Shown here: piece after piece, positions 15,401 to 24,006 of the stretch | Position numbering within the stretch: the stretch's first letter is position 1 | Layout of the letters: every line of letters starts with the position of its first letter | Assembly: GCA_040954595.2 (NCBI GenBank) | Contig: CM082579.2 | Location: 10,602,001 to 10,666,000, forward strand | DNA length: 64,000 bases | Reading direction: 5' to 3' | Source: Balanoglossus misakiensis | Lineage: Eukaryota > Hemichordata | Translations under genes and position numbers: made by a program | Notes under the pieces: model-generated | Databases searched by the model: none | The model's input: only the letters and a program-made list of their open reading frames with translations | Told to the model about the DNA's origin: nothing

Positions 15401-15720
15401 CTGTTTGTTTTATAATTTGATTTGCGGAATGCTAGTATTTGTCCTAATTATGATGAGAAAAGAAGTCGGTATATCGGAAATGTGAATATTTTATTTTTGG
15501 AGCAATTTCTCAGAAACTGCTTGTCCAGTATTGCTTTGCAATTTAGTTGGCAGGGTCCTGAGGTGTCGTTATTATGATGTGCAAAGATGATGGTAAAATA
15601 CCTATATTTAATTGGCTGAGACATTTACCCTTTGTTGACTTCTTTATATGGATATAAGCTGATAACAGTGTACTATTACCTTTCTTACAGATACACATTG
15701 TCCCTGTTGGCAAGAGGTGA
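449..15720 (+). CDS. MGAT4: MGAT4-type N-acetylglucosaminyltransferase IV, 3' thirteen exons (5' end outside window)
   Basis: Golgi enzyme adding GlcNAc in beta-1,4 linkage to the alpha-1,3 mannose arm of N-glycans (family GT54). Thirteen exons join in one frame: 449-640, 4537-4683, 5220-5353, 6275-6321, 6908-7021, 7485-7560, 8381-8495, 8848-8978, 9702-9809, 13872-14065, 14359-14525, 15161-15273, 15691-15720 (about 522 codons with TGA). All have AG/GT borders and matching phases. Family landmarks are [49 protein letters not shown], the metal-site-like LEDD (residue about 238 of this part), [46 protein letters not shown] and SGNTEHPGD. The last exons (from about residue 355) correspond to the C-terminal lectin-like domain known in GnT-IV. 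KLKDKDFGKQ recalls vertebrate MGAT4B more than 4A. For exon 3, the acceptor at 5219 rather than 5234 restores the VSVVIGMPT segment. The cytoplasmic tail and membrane anchor are missing because they precede the window. Confidence 0.93.
771..815. repeat. Short tandem repeat of GTAT/GGAT type
   Basis: Low-complexity run built from tgtatgtatggatg-like units inside MGAT4 intron 1 of the window. It sits at the start of a dispersed-repeat-like stretch (about 740-1020). Confidence 0.7.
1065..1610. mobile_element. Degenerate inverted-repeat element in MGAT4 intron
   Basis: Arms near 1137-1190 and 1480-1535 are imperfect reverse complements: each contains GTTGTTTGTAC followed by GGCGAT. Weaker complementarity extends outward, with tacag...gagaaa on one side and its complement near 1600. 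The centre carries no recognisable coding sequence, although two short ORFs overlap it. It is probably an old non-autonomous DNA transposon. The borders are approximate. Confidence 0.4.
2288..2356. mobile_element. Palindromic Mutator-like MITE with 9-bp TSD (copy 1)
   Basis: A 69-bp element starts CAATCTGATT and ends AATCAGATTG. It is flanked by the direct repeat ATGGACATG at 2279-2287 and 2357-2365, a perfect 9-bp target-site duplication. The left arm is shortened and interrupted by an A-run compared with the copy at 20995-21100. A 9-bp TSD is typical of Mutator-like elements. Confidence 0.8.
4967..5120. mobile_element. Decayed TA-flanked TTTTCGCGA-type element
   Basis: Contains scattered remnants (tttttgcgaa, tgttttacagta) of the palindromic family seen intact at 5478-5687. 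It lies in the MGAT4 intron before exon 3. Borders are uncertain. Confidence 0.4.
5478..5687. mobile_element. Palindromic MITE, termini TACTGTAAAAC / GTTTTACAGTA
   Basis: A 210-bp element with long inverted arms: CACTTTATTTTCGCGAG near the left end has its complement near the right end. The outermost TA on both sides is probably the target duplication, so this may be a Tc1/mariner- or pogo-like non-autonomous element. Relatives lie at 18010-18211, 17701-17855 and 8604-8708. Confidence 0.8.
8604..8708. mobile_element. Half copy of the TACTGTAAAAC MITE
   Basis: Matches the inner and one outer arm of the element at 18010-18211 (tgcatcgttatctt, tacgcgactttttattttc, ttgctc-aagaaaataaagt). The other arm is missing. 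It lies in the MGAT4 intron between exons 7 and 8. Confidence 0.65.
9835..10139. mobile_element. TTAA-bounded MITE, TIR TTAAAGGGACAAAGTCTC (full copy)
   Basis: Full 305-bp element starting TTAAAGGGACAAAGTCTC and ending in its reverse complement. The arms are over 100 bp and include the CCACACAC...TTCCATCCCACTTGTA segment in inverted orientation. The flanking TTAA suggests a TTAA target site, as used by piggyBac-like transposases. It lies in the large MGAT4 intron 9810-13871. Other copies or parts: 12271-12406, 13239-13535, 14734-15091, 16941-17283, 27974-28035. Confidence 0.85.
10896..11003. repeat. Exact tandem duplication of a 54-bp unit
   Basis: Positions 10896-10949 and 10950-11003 are identical over 54 bases (gacatgttaggtatattcaa ... 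gcttagagt). No coding content is visible. The exact identity implies a recent local duplication. Confidence 0.9.
11611..11920. mobile_element. TTAA-bounded MITE with GATCGTCTCAC-type TIR
   Basis: Left end TTAAAGGCAATAGATCGTC; right end GAGACGAGCTAGGCGCTTTAA. The imperfect TIRs share CGTCTCAC.CGCATG in inverted orientation. The interior is GC-richer than its surroundings and includes CGCCGCCATCTT. A related TIR fragment (agatcgtctcttgtgcgcatg) occurs near 7178. It starts TTAAAGG, like the other TTAA families in this window. Confidence 0.65.
12101..12124 (+). CDS. MGAT4: Candidate 24-bp cassette microexon in MGAT4
   Basis: Between MGAT4 exons 9 (9702-9809) and 10 (13872-14065) a 24-base open segment is bounded by CAG before and GTAAGA after. 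Both neighbours are phase 0, so inclusion would insert KSNKGPKV between KLK and DKDFGK without changing frame. The vertebrate proteins I recall lack an insert here, so it would be an optional or lineage-specific exon in the linker between the catalytic and lectin domains. The polypyrimidine tract is only moderate. Chance is a real alternative. Confidence 0.3.
12271..12406. mobile_element. Left-arm copy of the TTAAAGGGACAAAG MITE
   Basis: Begins TTAAAGGGACAAAGTCTC and follows the left arm to ...cttccatctcgtttgtag, then diverges. The right arm is absent. A 15-base remnant of the same terminus (taaagggacaaagtg) lies just upstream at 12241. Confidence 0.75.
13239..13535. mobile_element. TTAAAGGGACAAAG MITE lacking its right terminus
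   Basis: The left arm is complete from TTAAAGGGACAAAG. The central hairpin around ccaaaatgaataaatgg is present, and the right arm runs through gtgtgtggttgaacattgatt but ends before the terminal AGACTTTGTCCCTTTAA. Confidence 0.75.
14734..15091. mobile_element. TTAAAGGGACAAAG MITE, full 358-bp copy
   Basis: Both TTAA-bounded ends are present, with long complementary arms and a central palindrome (ccaaaatgaataa / ttattcattttgg). It sits in the MGAT4 intron before exon 12, only about 70 bp upstream of the acceptor at 15160. Confidence 0.85.
15103..15132. repeat. (GA)n microsatellite
   Basis: A run of gagagaga with single T interruptions directly upstream of MGAT4 exon 12. It follows the right end of the MITE at 14734-15091. 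Confidence 0.8.
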
Positions 15721-16940
15721 CCACTTCAAATGCTGATCTGTCATAGTCCAAGCTGCCACGCCCAGTCCCCAAGCAATGTTTTGACACTTACAATTTTCAT
15801 TTTGTGTAATTTCACAATATGTATCAGTTTTGTTCCACAGTTGTTCATAATATAATTCAGTTGTCAGATTACAATATTTGTAGCTGTGTATTGCCCTATT
15901 GGTCTTGAGAAACACCAGACGCAGTTTGGATAAAACAAGTTATAGATTGGCTTCACTCTGTGCGGTCGTCTCCTCCAGGACCAGTCGCCAAATCAAATGT
16001 CAAGTTGAACAGAAATATAGAATGTGATACTCATGCCTGTCGTTTGGACGGGCCAAACCGTGCGTGTAAATATTGAAGTATGTATGAGATCAGATCTACA
16101 TAGTTTTGCACACCGGTCTTTGCGCCACGTGTATTCTCAAAAAGGGAAACTTTTCACCACCAGGGGTGTGCAATCATCACCCTTTGCACCATACACTCTG
16201 TGCTGTTATCTTCACCACCTTCTAAAGTGTGTGTGCAGTTTGCGTAGTCATGGCATACCAACGACTGTCCAGGTGGAGTATGTGGTAGATAACTGCCGTG
16301 TGGGTTAAATGTGGAGAATTTTTGTATAGCCACTGGGCAGCCATTTTGTTGCAATTTATTTCTTGTCTGGAGCTTTTACTCAGTCACATCGATCGGAAGC
16401 CTCTCTGTTTAAACATTTAACCAGAACAATGCATATGTGGGCATCTGTTTGTGTTGTATTTGTAATGCGATCCAATATGACAGTTTGGTTGCCATTTTAA
16501 ATGTTATTGTGTTTTTTCCATGTCAAATGAAATGTTTTTCTTAAACTTCTTTCAACATCAACTAAACACTGTGAGAGTCAAAGAGATGTATTTATTACAA
16601 ATATCAGGTTCCTTTATGTGTCTGGAAGTTCTTGAAGAACAACTCTGCAACTTGAGGCCTTGAGTTGTGAATGACATCATAAGCATATTGTCAAACTTGT
16701 CTTCTGTAATTGACACTTTCAGGTCAGTGTGTCCTTTTGAAATGTTAATTTGTTACTTTTTGTTTTAATCTTATCTGTTCTAGCTTTCTTCAGTTTTCTT
16801 CATGTTTTGATTTCAATTTAGCGTCTATTTCCTAATGAAGTCAATGTCATCATCTGACTTGTTTATTTTTGTTATGTTTATTATTGATATGTGTAAAAAT
16901 GTTCAGTTAAACTGAACACAGTTATCTTTCAAACCACGGA

Positions 16941-17283
16941 TTAAAGGGACAAAGTCTCTCTCTCTCTCTGCCCCTTTTCCATAAATTATGTTTGATAAAG
17001 ACAATGCATGTATGTTCATGTACATGTGGATATATAGTGAATAAATGTTCGACCACACACAACTTCCATCCAACTTGTAGACACAAGAGTGAAAAACTCG
17101 CCAAAATGAATAATTCATTTTGGGCGAGTTTTTAGTGTCATATCATACAAGTGGGATGGAAGTTGTGTGTGATTGAATGTTCATTCACTACATATACACA
17201 TGTACATTAACATAAACGGTGTCTTGTATCAACATAATACGGTAATGGAAAAGGGGCAGCGAAAGAGAGACTTGTCCCTTTAA
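16941..17283. mobile_element. TTAAAGGGACAAAG MITE, full copy downstream of MGAT4
   Basis: Begins TTAAAGGGACAAAGTCTC and ends CTTGTCCCTTTAA, about 343 bp, with the same central palindrome as the other copies. One T is missing in the right terminus and the (TC) run is slightly longer in the left arm. Confidence 0.85.
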
Positions 17284-17700
17284 TAATGACTGGAAACTTG
17301 CGTTTGAAATGGAAGTGGGCAGGAAATGAAAAAAGCTGATTTGTCAGCCATGGGTAATATTACTTGTCTGTTTTCTGATTACCAATACTTGTGCCTTTGA
17401 ATGTATTATCAGGATTCAAGTTGGCTCTAGCACTTGCAAGACCTGAGTTGGGCGTTACACATTCAAAAAGAAAAGATTTCAATCAGTCAGTCAGTCAGAA
17501 AAACTTTTTGGATGTAAATTTACACTTGTAATGATTGGTAGTCATTAGCATAAATGTGTGTTGTACACTGATACATCATACGTGTAGTCATTAAAAATGA
17601 TACAGAATGTGAGAGAAAGGGTAGGGCAAAGCAAATACAGATTATATGACTGTGTGGTGTGTGAAAGGGACCAATGGACTCCATTGCAGTCACTATCATA

Positions 17701-17855
17701 TACTGTAAAACTCTTTATTTTCGCGAGTTAAAATTTTCGCGATATCGAGAGAGGCCACTGTTTCGCGAGTATTAATTTTCGCGTTCTCTTATTTCATTCA
17801 GTGCATCGTTATCTTAAAAAAAAATATGTGACTTTTTATTTTCACGCTATTTTGG
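17701..17855. mobile_element. TACTGTAAAAC MITE, left part
   Basis: Starts TACTGTAAAACTCTTTATTT and follows the family to cacgctattttggc. The right terminus is missing. A fuller copy begins only about 155 bp further on. Confidence 0.75.
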
Positions 17856-18009
17856 CAATACATATACAATGCATATCATGACATGCCAGTACTGTAAGTG
17901 TCATGAAATTCAAATTCTGTTAGCTGATGAAATATTTCCAAGTAACATAACAGCTCAGTCATTTACACACTTGGTCATATTGCTCCATAAGTTGCACAGT
18001 TATGATGAC

Positions 18010-18211
18010 TACTGTAAAACACTTTATTTTCGCGAGTTAAATTTTTCGCGATATCGAGAGTGGCCACTGTTTTGCGAGTATTAATTTTCATGTTCTCTTA
18101 TTTCATTCACTGCATCGTTCCTTATCTTAAACAAAAATTACGCGACTTTTTATTTTCTCGCTATATTTTGCGAAAAATGTATTGCTCGCGAAAATAACGT
18201 GTTTTACAGTA
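18010..18211. mobile_element. TACTGTAAAAC MITE, full copy
   Basis: A 202-bp palindromic element with TACTGTAAAACACTTTATTT at the left and the complement ending GTTTTACAGTA at the right, flanked by TA. It contains TTTTCGCGAG and its complement. Confidence 0.8.
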
Positions 18212-19486
18212 CTTTCCTTCAGTAATAAATATTTTGCAAAACAGACTTTATGACCGTTTATCTATCAAAGTTGAATAGAGTTGAAATGTAAACTTATCTA
18301 TGTAAAGTTATTCTATAATTTGCCTGGTCGGAGATACAAAATTTTGAATTCGCATCATAATGTTACTAGTAGTACTCAACCTGTGGGAACATGTTTGGTT
18401 TTTAATTTCTACACTGATTGTCCGATGATGGCAAAACCTGGACCAGTTCAATGTATAGTACAAAGTAAAATGCCTATTATTGGTGTACAGGAGTCAATGT
18501 TTGAAAAGCACTAAAAGTGGCCCTGTCCGTAGCAAAAATACTTAAAAAAGAATTGCCCCTGTTATTGTTCCATTGTTTTCTATGGTAAGGTTGGACCTGT
18601 ATAGCAGGAACTGGGGGTGAAAAGGTACTATAAGATCCCTTTACCCTGAAAGCAGAAAATATGAGATGTACCTATGTTTGAAATGCATATACCTTCAGGA
18701 AAGATTACTGCTGTATGTATTTTGTTGTATTCACCTTGATTTGTCCAGGAAATTATCCTGTTATTTTACATTTTGTCCCTTTCAGATGTTATGTTCTATA
18801 GGTATTTTGTAAATATCAGTACTGCTGATGTCATTGTTTATGTGAATGTTTTGCCTCTTTTTCTAAGAAACCAAAAAATGACATAATTACTATTTTAAGA
18901 GAAAATTAAAACTATGAATAAATGGATAAACTATTGTTGACTGAGTCATATATTTGTGATGTATTATTACTACATACACATGCAGGTTTGATTTGTTATA
19001 TCAGAGTAAATTCAAACTGTGTTACATTGTTTGATATGGTGGACAGTGATAGATACAGAGTAACAACCACCTTTGTTGCTGATAACAGTTACACTTTGCA
19101 CCTTCTGGTACTTTGACTTGTTGGCAATGGCAACTGTACGGGACCCATACCTGCAGCCACTGATGAGACGACACCTACCCTTTAATTAATAAAGAGTTTC
19201 TGAATTCAACATATGGCATCTTGTATGCAATCCTCGAGAGAAACGGAAACTGACTCCTGCAATATCTTGTATTTTGGGGGCATGTTTTCCTAATTTTGAT
19301 TTTAAAAAATATATATATTTCCCAGACATTATATGGCTGGGGGCCGGTCAACAGGTGTTGTACAGTCACGAGCACAGTGAGTATTTTCAGGCCAGGCGTA
19401 GAGGGCGGCAAACTAATTGCAAAGACCTTGGCTACAGCTAAGGGAACTTTCAGTTATTATTGGACGGGTGGTTTGCATGGTAGTGG

Positions 19487-19679
19487 TTAAAGGTATACAG
19501 TCACCTCCAATATACATACGCCCATATATGTCTGAAATGGAGTATTTGAGCATTCTAAAGAACATATTGTGGCGCTCTTTTTTTCGCGTGTGCCACCCAC
19601 TGAAAATCTGTGATTGGCTAGATCTCAATTTGCCATGGTAACTATAGCTAATTTACCATAGGTGACCGTATACCTTTAA
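19487..19679. mobile_element. TTAA-bounded MITE, TIR TTAAAGGTATACAGTCACC (copy 1)
   Basis: A 193-bp element beginning TTAAAGGTATACAGTCACC and ending GGTGACCGTATACCTTTAA. It has TIRs of about 19 bp and no coding capacity. It is highly similar to 21114-21307. The interior includes cgcgtgtgccacccactga in both copies. Confidence 0.85.
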
Positions 19680-19994
19680 TAAGAATAATGCGCGTGTGAC
19701 AAGAAAATTCTCAGGACCTGTATTGGCTTGGACTATTTAATAAAAATATAAATTATATTTTCCTAACAAAAAGAACAATTGTCTGCGGAAATCTCCGATA
19801 TTGTGATGATTGATAGGTCACACACTTTATTTTCAAAGAATGAATTCTTAAGATATTATGAACATGAAAACGGCGTTTTCATAGCTGTACTTTCTTTCCT
19901 TGGAGGTCATATTTTTGTAACGATAAGGAAAAAAAGCGAGATTTAAGAGTGGATATTTTAGTGTATGTGTGAATTACAAATTATGAAATATTTA

Positions 19995-20136
19995 AGCAAT
20001 AAAACACCCCCAGCCATGGTATACCACGAGATTTTGACCAGTTCACGACATATACGCACGAGCGATAGCGAGTGCGTATATGGAGTTGAACTGGTCAAAA
20101 TCGAGTGGTATACCATGGCTGGGGTGTTTTATTGCT
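19995..20136. mobile_element. Near-perfect 142-bp hairpin element
   Basis: AGCAATAAAACACCCCCAGC at the left is matched by GCTGGGGTGTTTTATTGCT at the right. Pairing continues through ATGGTATACCA and TTTTGACCAGTT to a small central loop around gagcgatagcgag. It is probably a foldback or MITE element. I found no clear target duplication. Confidence 0.75.
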
Positions 20137-20994
20137 ATTATATTATGCCAGTATATTGAAACTTTGCATAAAACATTTTAAAAAGGCATTTTCTTTGACT
20201 ATGATATATGACTGTGGTATATGGCTAATATATCACGGTCACGTGTCGTGTCTCGACCAATCAAATAGCGTGATTTACACCATCAATATACTGGTATAAT
20301 ATAATTTCATCATAACTTAACGTTTCTTTCACCATTGAAACATAGACAGTTGAAATAATATTTTAAGGTAATCCCCCCCACAAAAAGGGTCCTGACAGAG
20401 AGTCTTATTTCAGTCAGCCAAGCACTGGTTAATGGTTGAGTCAAATATGAGCACTCCTCATTTCTAGTTCTGAGGCCCGCGTTGTATAATTACAGACAAC
20501 TTCCTTAAATCCAGAAAGTTAGGGGTCAAGAGAATTTAGGTCATAGCAGCCATTTGCATTTGATTCAAAACACTGAAGGGAGACCGTCGACCGTATACTG
20601 TGTACAGCGGTGGCAAGGTAAACGTTAGACTTTATTTTATTATTTGATTGGATGCTTCTGTATTCATTTTTTGTGAAAATGATCGACCGTATTGAAAGAT
20701 TGTATGCTGTCTTGAAGTTGATGCGATAACATCATCAGAATCCAACGACAGCCTGTGTCCGCTTGCGAGAAATGTCATGAAACGACACACGATTTATGAG
20801 GCACATGTTTTCGTCTGAAGGAAATTCACTCTTCGATTGTTTAACCATGTGATAACCAAGCGTGGTTGAACGTTTGGTCGGGATGTCACCTCTAATGAAC
20901 TGGTATAATTCAAGATTTAGCCCTGCGTGCAGGTCTGTGTGTTTACATGGGTGGTGGAGGCCGCGCGCAGTCCTTGTTACGTCAGACTGTTTAT

Positions 20995-21100
20995 CAATCT
21001 GATTAAAATCAGATGTAGGGAACGGCGACGTGTTTTTTTATGCTGTCGTCTACACTTACTACCACGTCGCCGTTCCCTACATCTGATTTTAATCAGATTG
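20995..21100. mobile_element. Palindromic Mutator-like MITE with 9-bp TSD (copy 2)
   Basis: A 106-bp element with 38-bp perfect inverted arms (CAATCTGATTAAAATCAGAT ... ATCTGATTTTAATCAGATTG; the arms continue through GTAGGGAACGGCGACGTG). It is flanked by the direct repeat ACTGTTTAT at 20986-20994 and 21101-21109. The perfect arms and perfect 9-bp TSD point to a young insertion. Confidence 0.88.
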
Positions 21101-21113
21101 ACTGTTTATTAGA

Positions 21114-21307
21114 TTAAAGGTATACAGTCACCTCCAATTTACATACGACCATATATGGCTGAAATGGCGTATTTGAGTGTTCTAAAGAACATTATGGTAG
21201 CGCTCTTATTTTCGCGTGTGCCACCCACTGAAATTCTGTAATTGGCTAGATCTCCATTTGCCATGGCAACTGTAGCTAATTTTCCATAGGTGACCGTATA
21301 CCTTTAA
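21114..21307. mobile_element. TTAA-bounded MITE, TIR TTAAAGGTATACAGTCACC (copy 2)
   Basis: Same family as 19487-19679 and nearly the same length, ending GGTGACCGTATACCTTTAA. It lies only 4 bp beyond the 9-bp TSD of the palindromic element at 20995-21100. Confidence 0.85.
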
Positions 21308-21593
21308 CGTGTGGCGTCCTGAACAGAAAAACAGTCGGTAAGAGTGGTTTATGAATCAGCTTCAGTGTACCTGTATAAAAGAAATACAGAAATGGTTACA
21401 TTTTTCTTCTTCCTGGCAGACATATTTATAGCAACAGTAAATTTCTGCCATTCGGTTGATATTTTATCAACGCAAACCGTAGCACATGTAGCCTACTGTT
21501 TGTGCTAGAAACTCAGGGAATCTATTTTACAGTTATCTTTCCAATGTATGAATGCAATATTTTCCAGTACTGTCAGAAATATCATAATCTTCA

Positions 21594-21745
21594 AGTAAAG
21601 CTCAATTAGCTGGAACATTTTGCTATGTTTTCAGTACTTTTATTTTAGTACCGTATCCACTGCAATTTCTTGTTCAAAACTCTGAAACATGATGTAATGC
21701 CTGGCAATTTGTTATTGCGCAACAATTTGAATTCAACTCCAGACT
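21594..21745. repeat. Stretch homologous to the MGAT4 intron at 14081-14250
   Basis: Shares tagctggaac.ttttgct.tg, then ttttcagta, gca.tttcttgt and ttgaattcaa in the same order and orientation as MGAT4 intron DNA just after exon 10. It is either a dispersed repeat present twice or an old partial segmental copy. No exon copy accompanies it convincingly. Confidence 0.5.
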
Positions 21746-22230
21746 AGAATTCATTTGTCAACAATAACAATGGCTGTTGCACACATACAGGGTAACTATG
21801 TTGACAAGTGGAGTAAAGTGTATATTAGCATGTTGTTTGGTGTAGAACAAGAAATTGCATCTGATACACAGAACGAAAAAGGTTGGAAATCAAGCCATAA
21901 GTTACAGCTAATGAATTTAGCCAATATTGGATGTTCTGCGAACTGAAACCCCGGTGGATGGGATTTGTTCATTATTATAAATCCAATTTGTAAGTTATGG
22001 GGAAACTGGATAGTAAATGATTTTGCATTGTTTAACAAGGGTGTGTGAAAAAGGTTCATCATGACACTGGGCACATACAGTATATGGGATAAGGAATAGG
22101 CATCTCAAGTTACATTAATACATGTACATATTTGCTAAAACATTCGGAGCTATTTGTAAACATGCTGATACTTTGTACATGTACATCCAAAGTCCATGGA
22201 GATCTTAAATCTATACCTTGACTTGCTTAC

Positions 22231-22893
22231 CTCTTTATCATCTATCTCCACCTCGTTTTGTCTGAAGAGAATTTTATCACTGTGTTCTGATCTGGTCAAA
22301 ATTTCACCGAACGGTTCTGCATCATTTTGTTCTGCTGTTAGAGTGTCACGGATGTGCCATGGTTTGGTCAATCTTGTTGGTTTTGTTGGCAACGTATCAT
22401 TTCGTCCTGGTTTACCATTTTGATTTCGACTGGCAACGGTTCCGTGACTTTTTTTCAGACCCAGAGTTTTATGGTTTACTGACGGGATGATCGATGGACT
22501 TTTTCCAGTCTGGATCACGCGCATTCCATCACGTTGTTGTAGTTTGTCGAGCATGGCATCCATAAGTTGAAGATTAGCTCCCAGTAGCTGTAAATTTTGA
22601 TCCATGTAGGTGTGTCTGAGATTCTGTGCTGTGACGTATTCCTCGTACATTTCCTCCTGACTGTGTTGAAGGTGAACTATATATAATGTACAATACCATA
22701 CAGAGGTGCAAATCAGTAATAGTGAGATCACATCCAATGTGAACATCTTCCAGTATTTCCGTTGCATTTGCACACCTGTCTGTTCACTGCAGGCCTGGCA
22801 TTGCAGCAGTTTGTTGTCAGGAATCTCAGCTGGTATCTCCACAACACACTCTGTTATAGTCTTCATTTCTGGATAGGTTGTCAACAGTGTCAT
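22231..22893 (-). CDS. Exon of an unrecognised single-pass (probably type II) membrane protein
   Basis: I do not recognise this gene. On the minus strand an ATG at 22893-22891 directly follows an acceptor-like ttctatttcaacag. The frame stays open for 221 codons to a strong donor (GAG|GTAAGC, donor at 22230), phase 0. The product has about 60 residues with CQAC near the start. A hydrophobic segment follows (FTLDVISLLLICTSVWYCTL), then a Met/Gln/Leu-rich stretch of about 45 residues likely to form a coiled-coil stalk, then a polar, basic, Thr/Pro-rich region. With no signal peptide before the hydrophobic segment, a type II topology is likely. Exons beyond the donor would be to the left and were not found. 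An in-frame ATG at 22944 could be the start if the acceptor is not used. It is divergent from the FBXL3-like gene. A TNF-ligand-like plan (tail, anchor, stalk) is possible, but no such domain is visible. Confidence 0.5.
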
Positions 22894-24006
22894 CTGTTGA
22901 AATAGAATGGACCTATATACATATATGTACTTTATCAAATACATGTAAAGCTTCCATTCAGTCTTTTGAAAGCAGAATGTTGTTACTTGGATAGTGTTTG
23001 ATGTCAGGTTAGAGTACTGCTCAAATTCCTGATTAGCAGCGATTATGGTACTCTGTCACTAAAATTGGCCATACTGTCAATAATTTGTATGGATTCTACC
23101 AACGACTGCTTTTATCACCCAGAAGGAAAGAGAAAATGAGCAGCAACTAATCAAGTCAGACTCTGTGCTTGCTTTTCTATGCTGTTGCATTTTAAGTGAT
23201 GACAATTTTAGACAAATTAGCTGCCTGTTGCTGGTACTACACAATAGTTCTTTTCATTGATAAGCATACATAAGGGTAATTAGCATGAAGTGCATAGCGA
23301 GAAATAGCACAAAATGTTCAATTTCTGAATTTGCTGGCATATATTATGCAAAGTAGTAGTCTATTTCATGAAGAGTTCATGAAATAGATAGTACCTCAGG
23401 GTAAGATGAACATATTAAGTTAACAATGGTTAAAGACCTAATTTTATGGACATTGCCAAGTTTTCTAAAAAAAGAGTTAGCTGTCAACACAGTACATACC
23501 TAAATCATACCAAAATGATGCCCATTTCTGTTGACTTTTTACGAAGTCATGGTATATACATTTATGCAATTGCACTGAGATTGGGTTTTTGTATCTTTAT
23601 CAGACAAGCAGAGCTTTATGTAACATTGAATTGAGTGGGATCAATTTGGTCTTTGTAATATTTTTGTCTTAAAGCAGCAAACAGATGAGCTATCGGTAGC
23701 AGTCATGTATTGACTTGATTTTGTTCAATCCATCTGAATTAAATTAATGCAGAATATATATTGTGATTGTTGTCGCCCAAGCTCACTTTTTTAATTAATA
23801 TTATAACATCATATAGAATAGACCCCGTTTGTTCTCAATGACTTAAGTTTGTTATTCTGCGTACTGCTCAGCATATTTTCATGGTTATTTTATTTCTGTC
23901 CTACACAGCAAAGAAAGCCAAACTCAGCATGCTGAATCAGAAGTAGAAATCAAGCAGTGAAGGTCAGCCCAGTATTTTCTTGCACCAGTGTAAACCCCTT
24001 GACAAC

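Larger units (their letters stand above)
15721..22230. other. MGAT4 3' flank and intergenic DNA, largely transposon-derived
   Basis: I see no convincing protein gene here. Contents are the MITEs listed separately, a stretch related to the MGAT4 intron downstream of exon 10 (21594-21745), and short ORFs without recognisable domains. AATAAA motifs occur (for example about 19189), but none can be assigned as the MGAT4 poly(A) signal. Later exons of the minus-strand gene whose exon is at 22231-22893 should lie here, but I could not identify them. Confidence 0.5.

Noticed and set aside
16024-16354. ORFs on both strands near 16024-16354 as exons of the minus-strand membrane protein
   Set aside because: Cysteine-containing but without splice donors of consensus quality and without recognisable domain; left unassigned.
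21755-21946. Plus-strand ORF with MAVAHIQGNY as a TNF-homology exon
   Set aside because: Only the AH.QG start is suggestive. The rest lacks the conserved strands, there is no convincing acceptor or donor, and it is on the strand opposite the stalked membrane protein.
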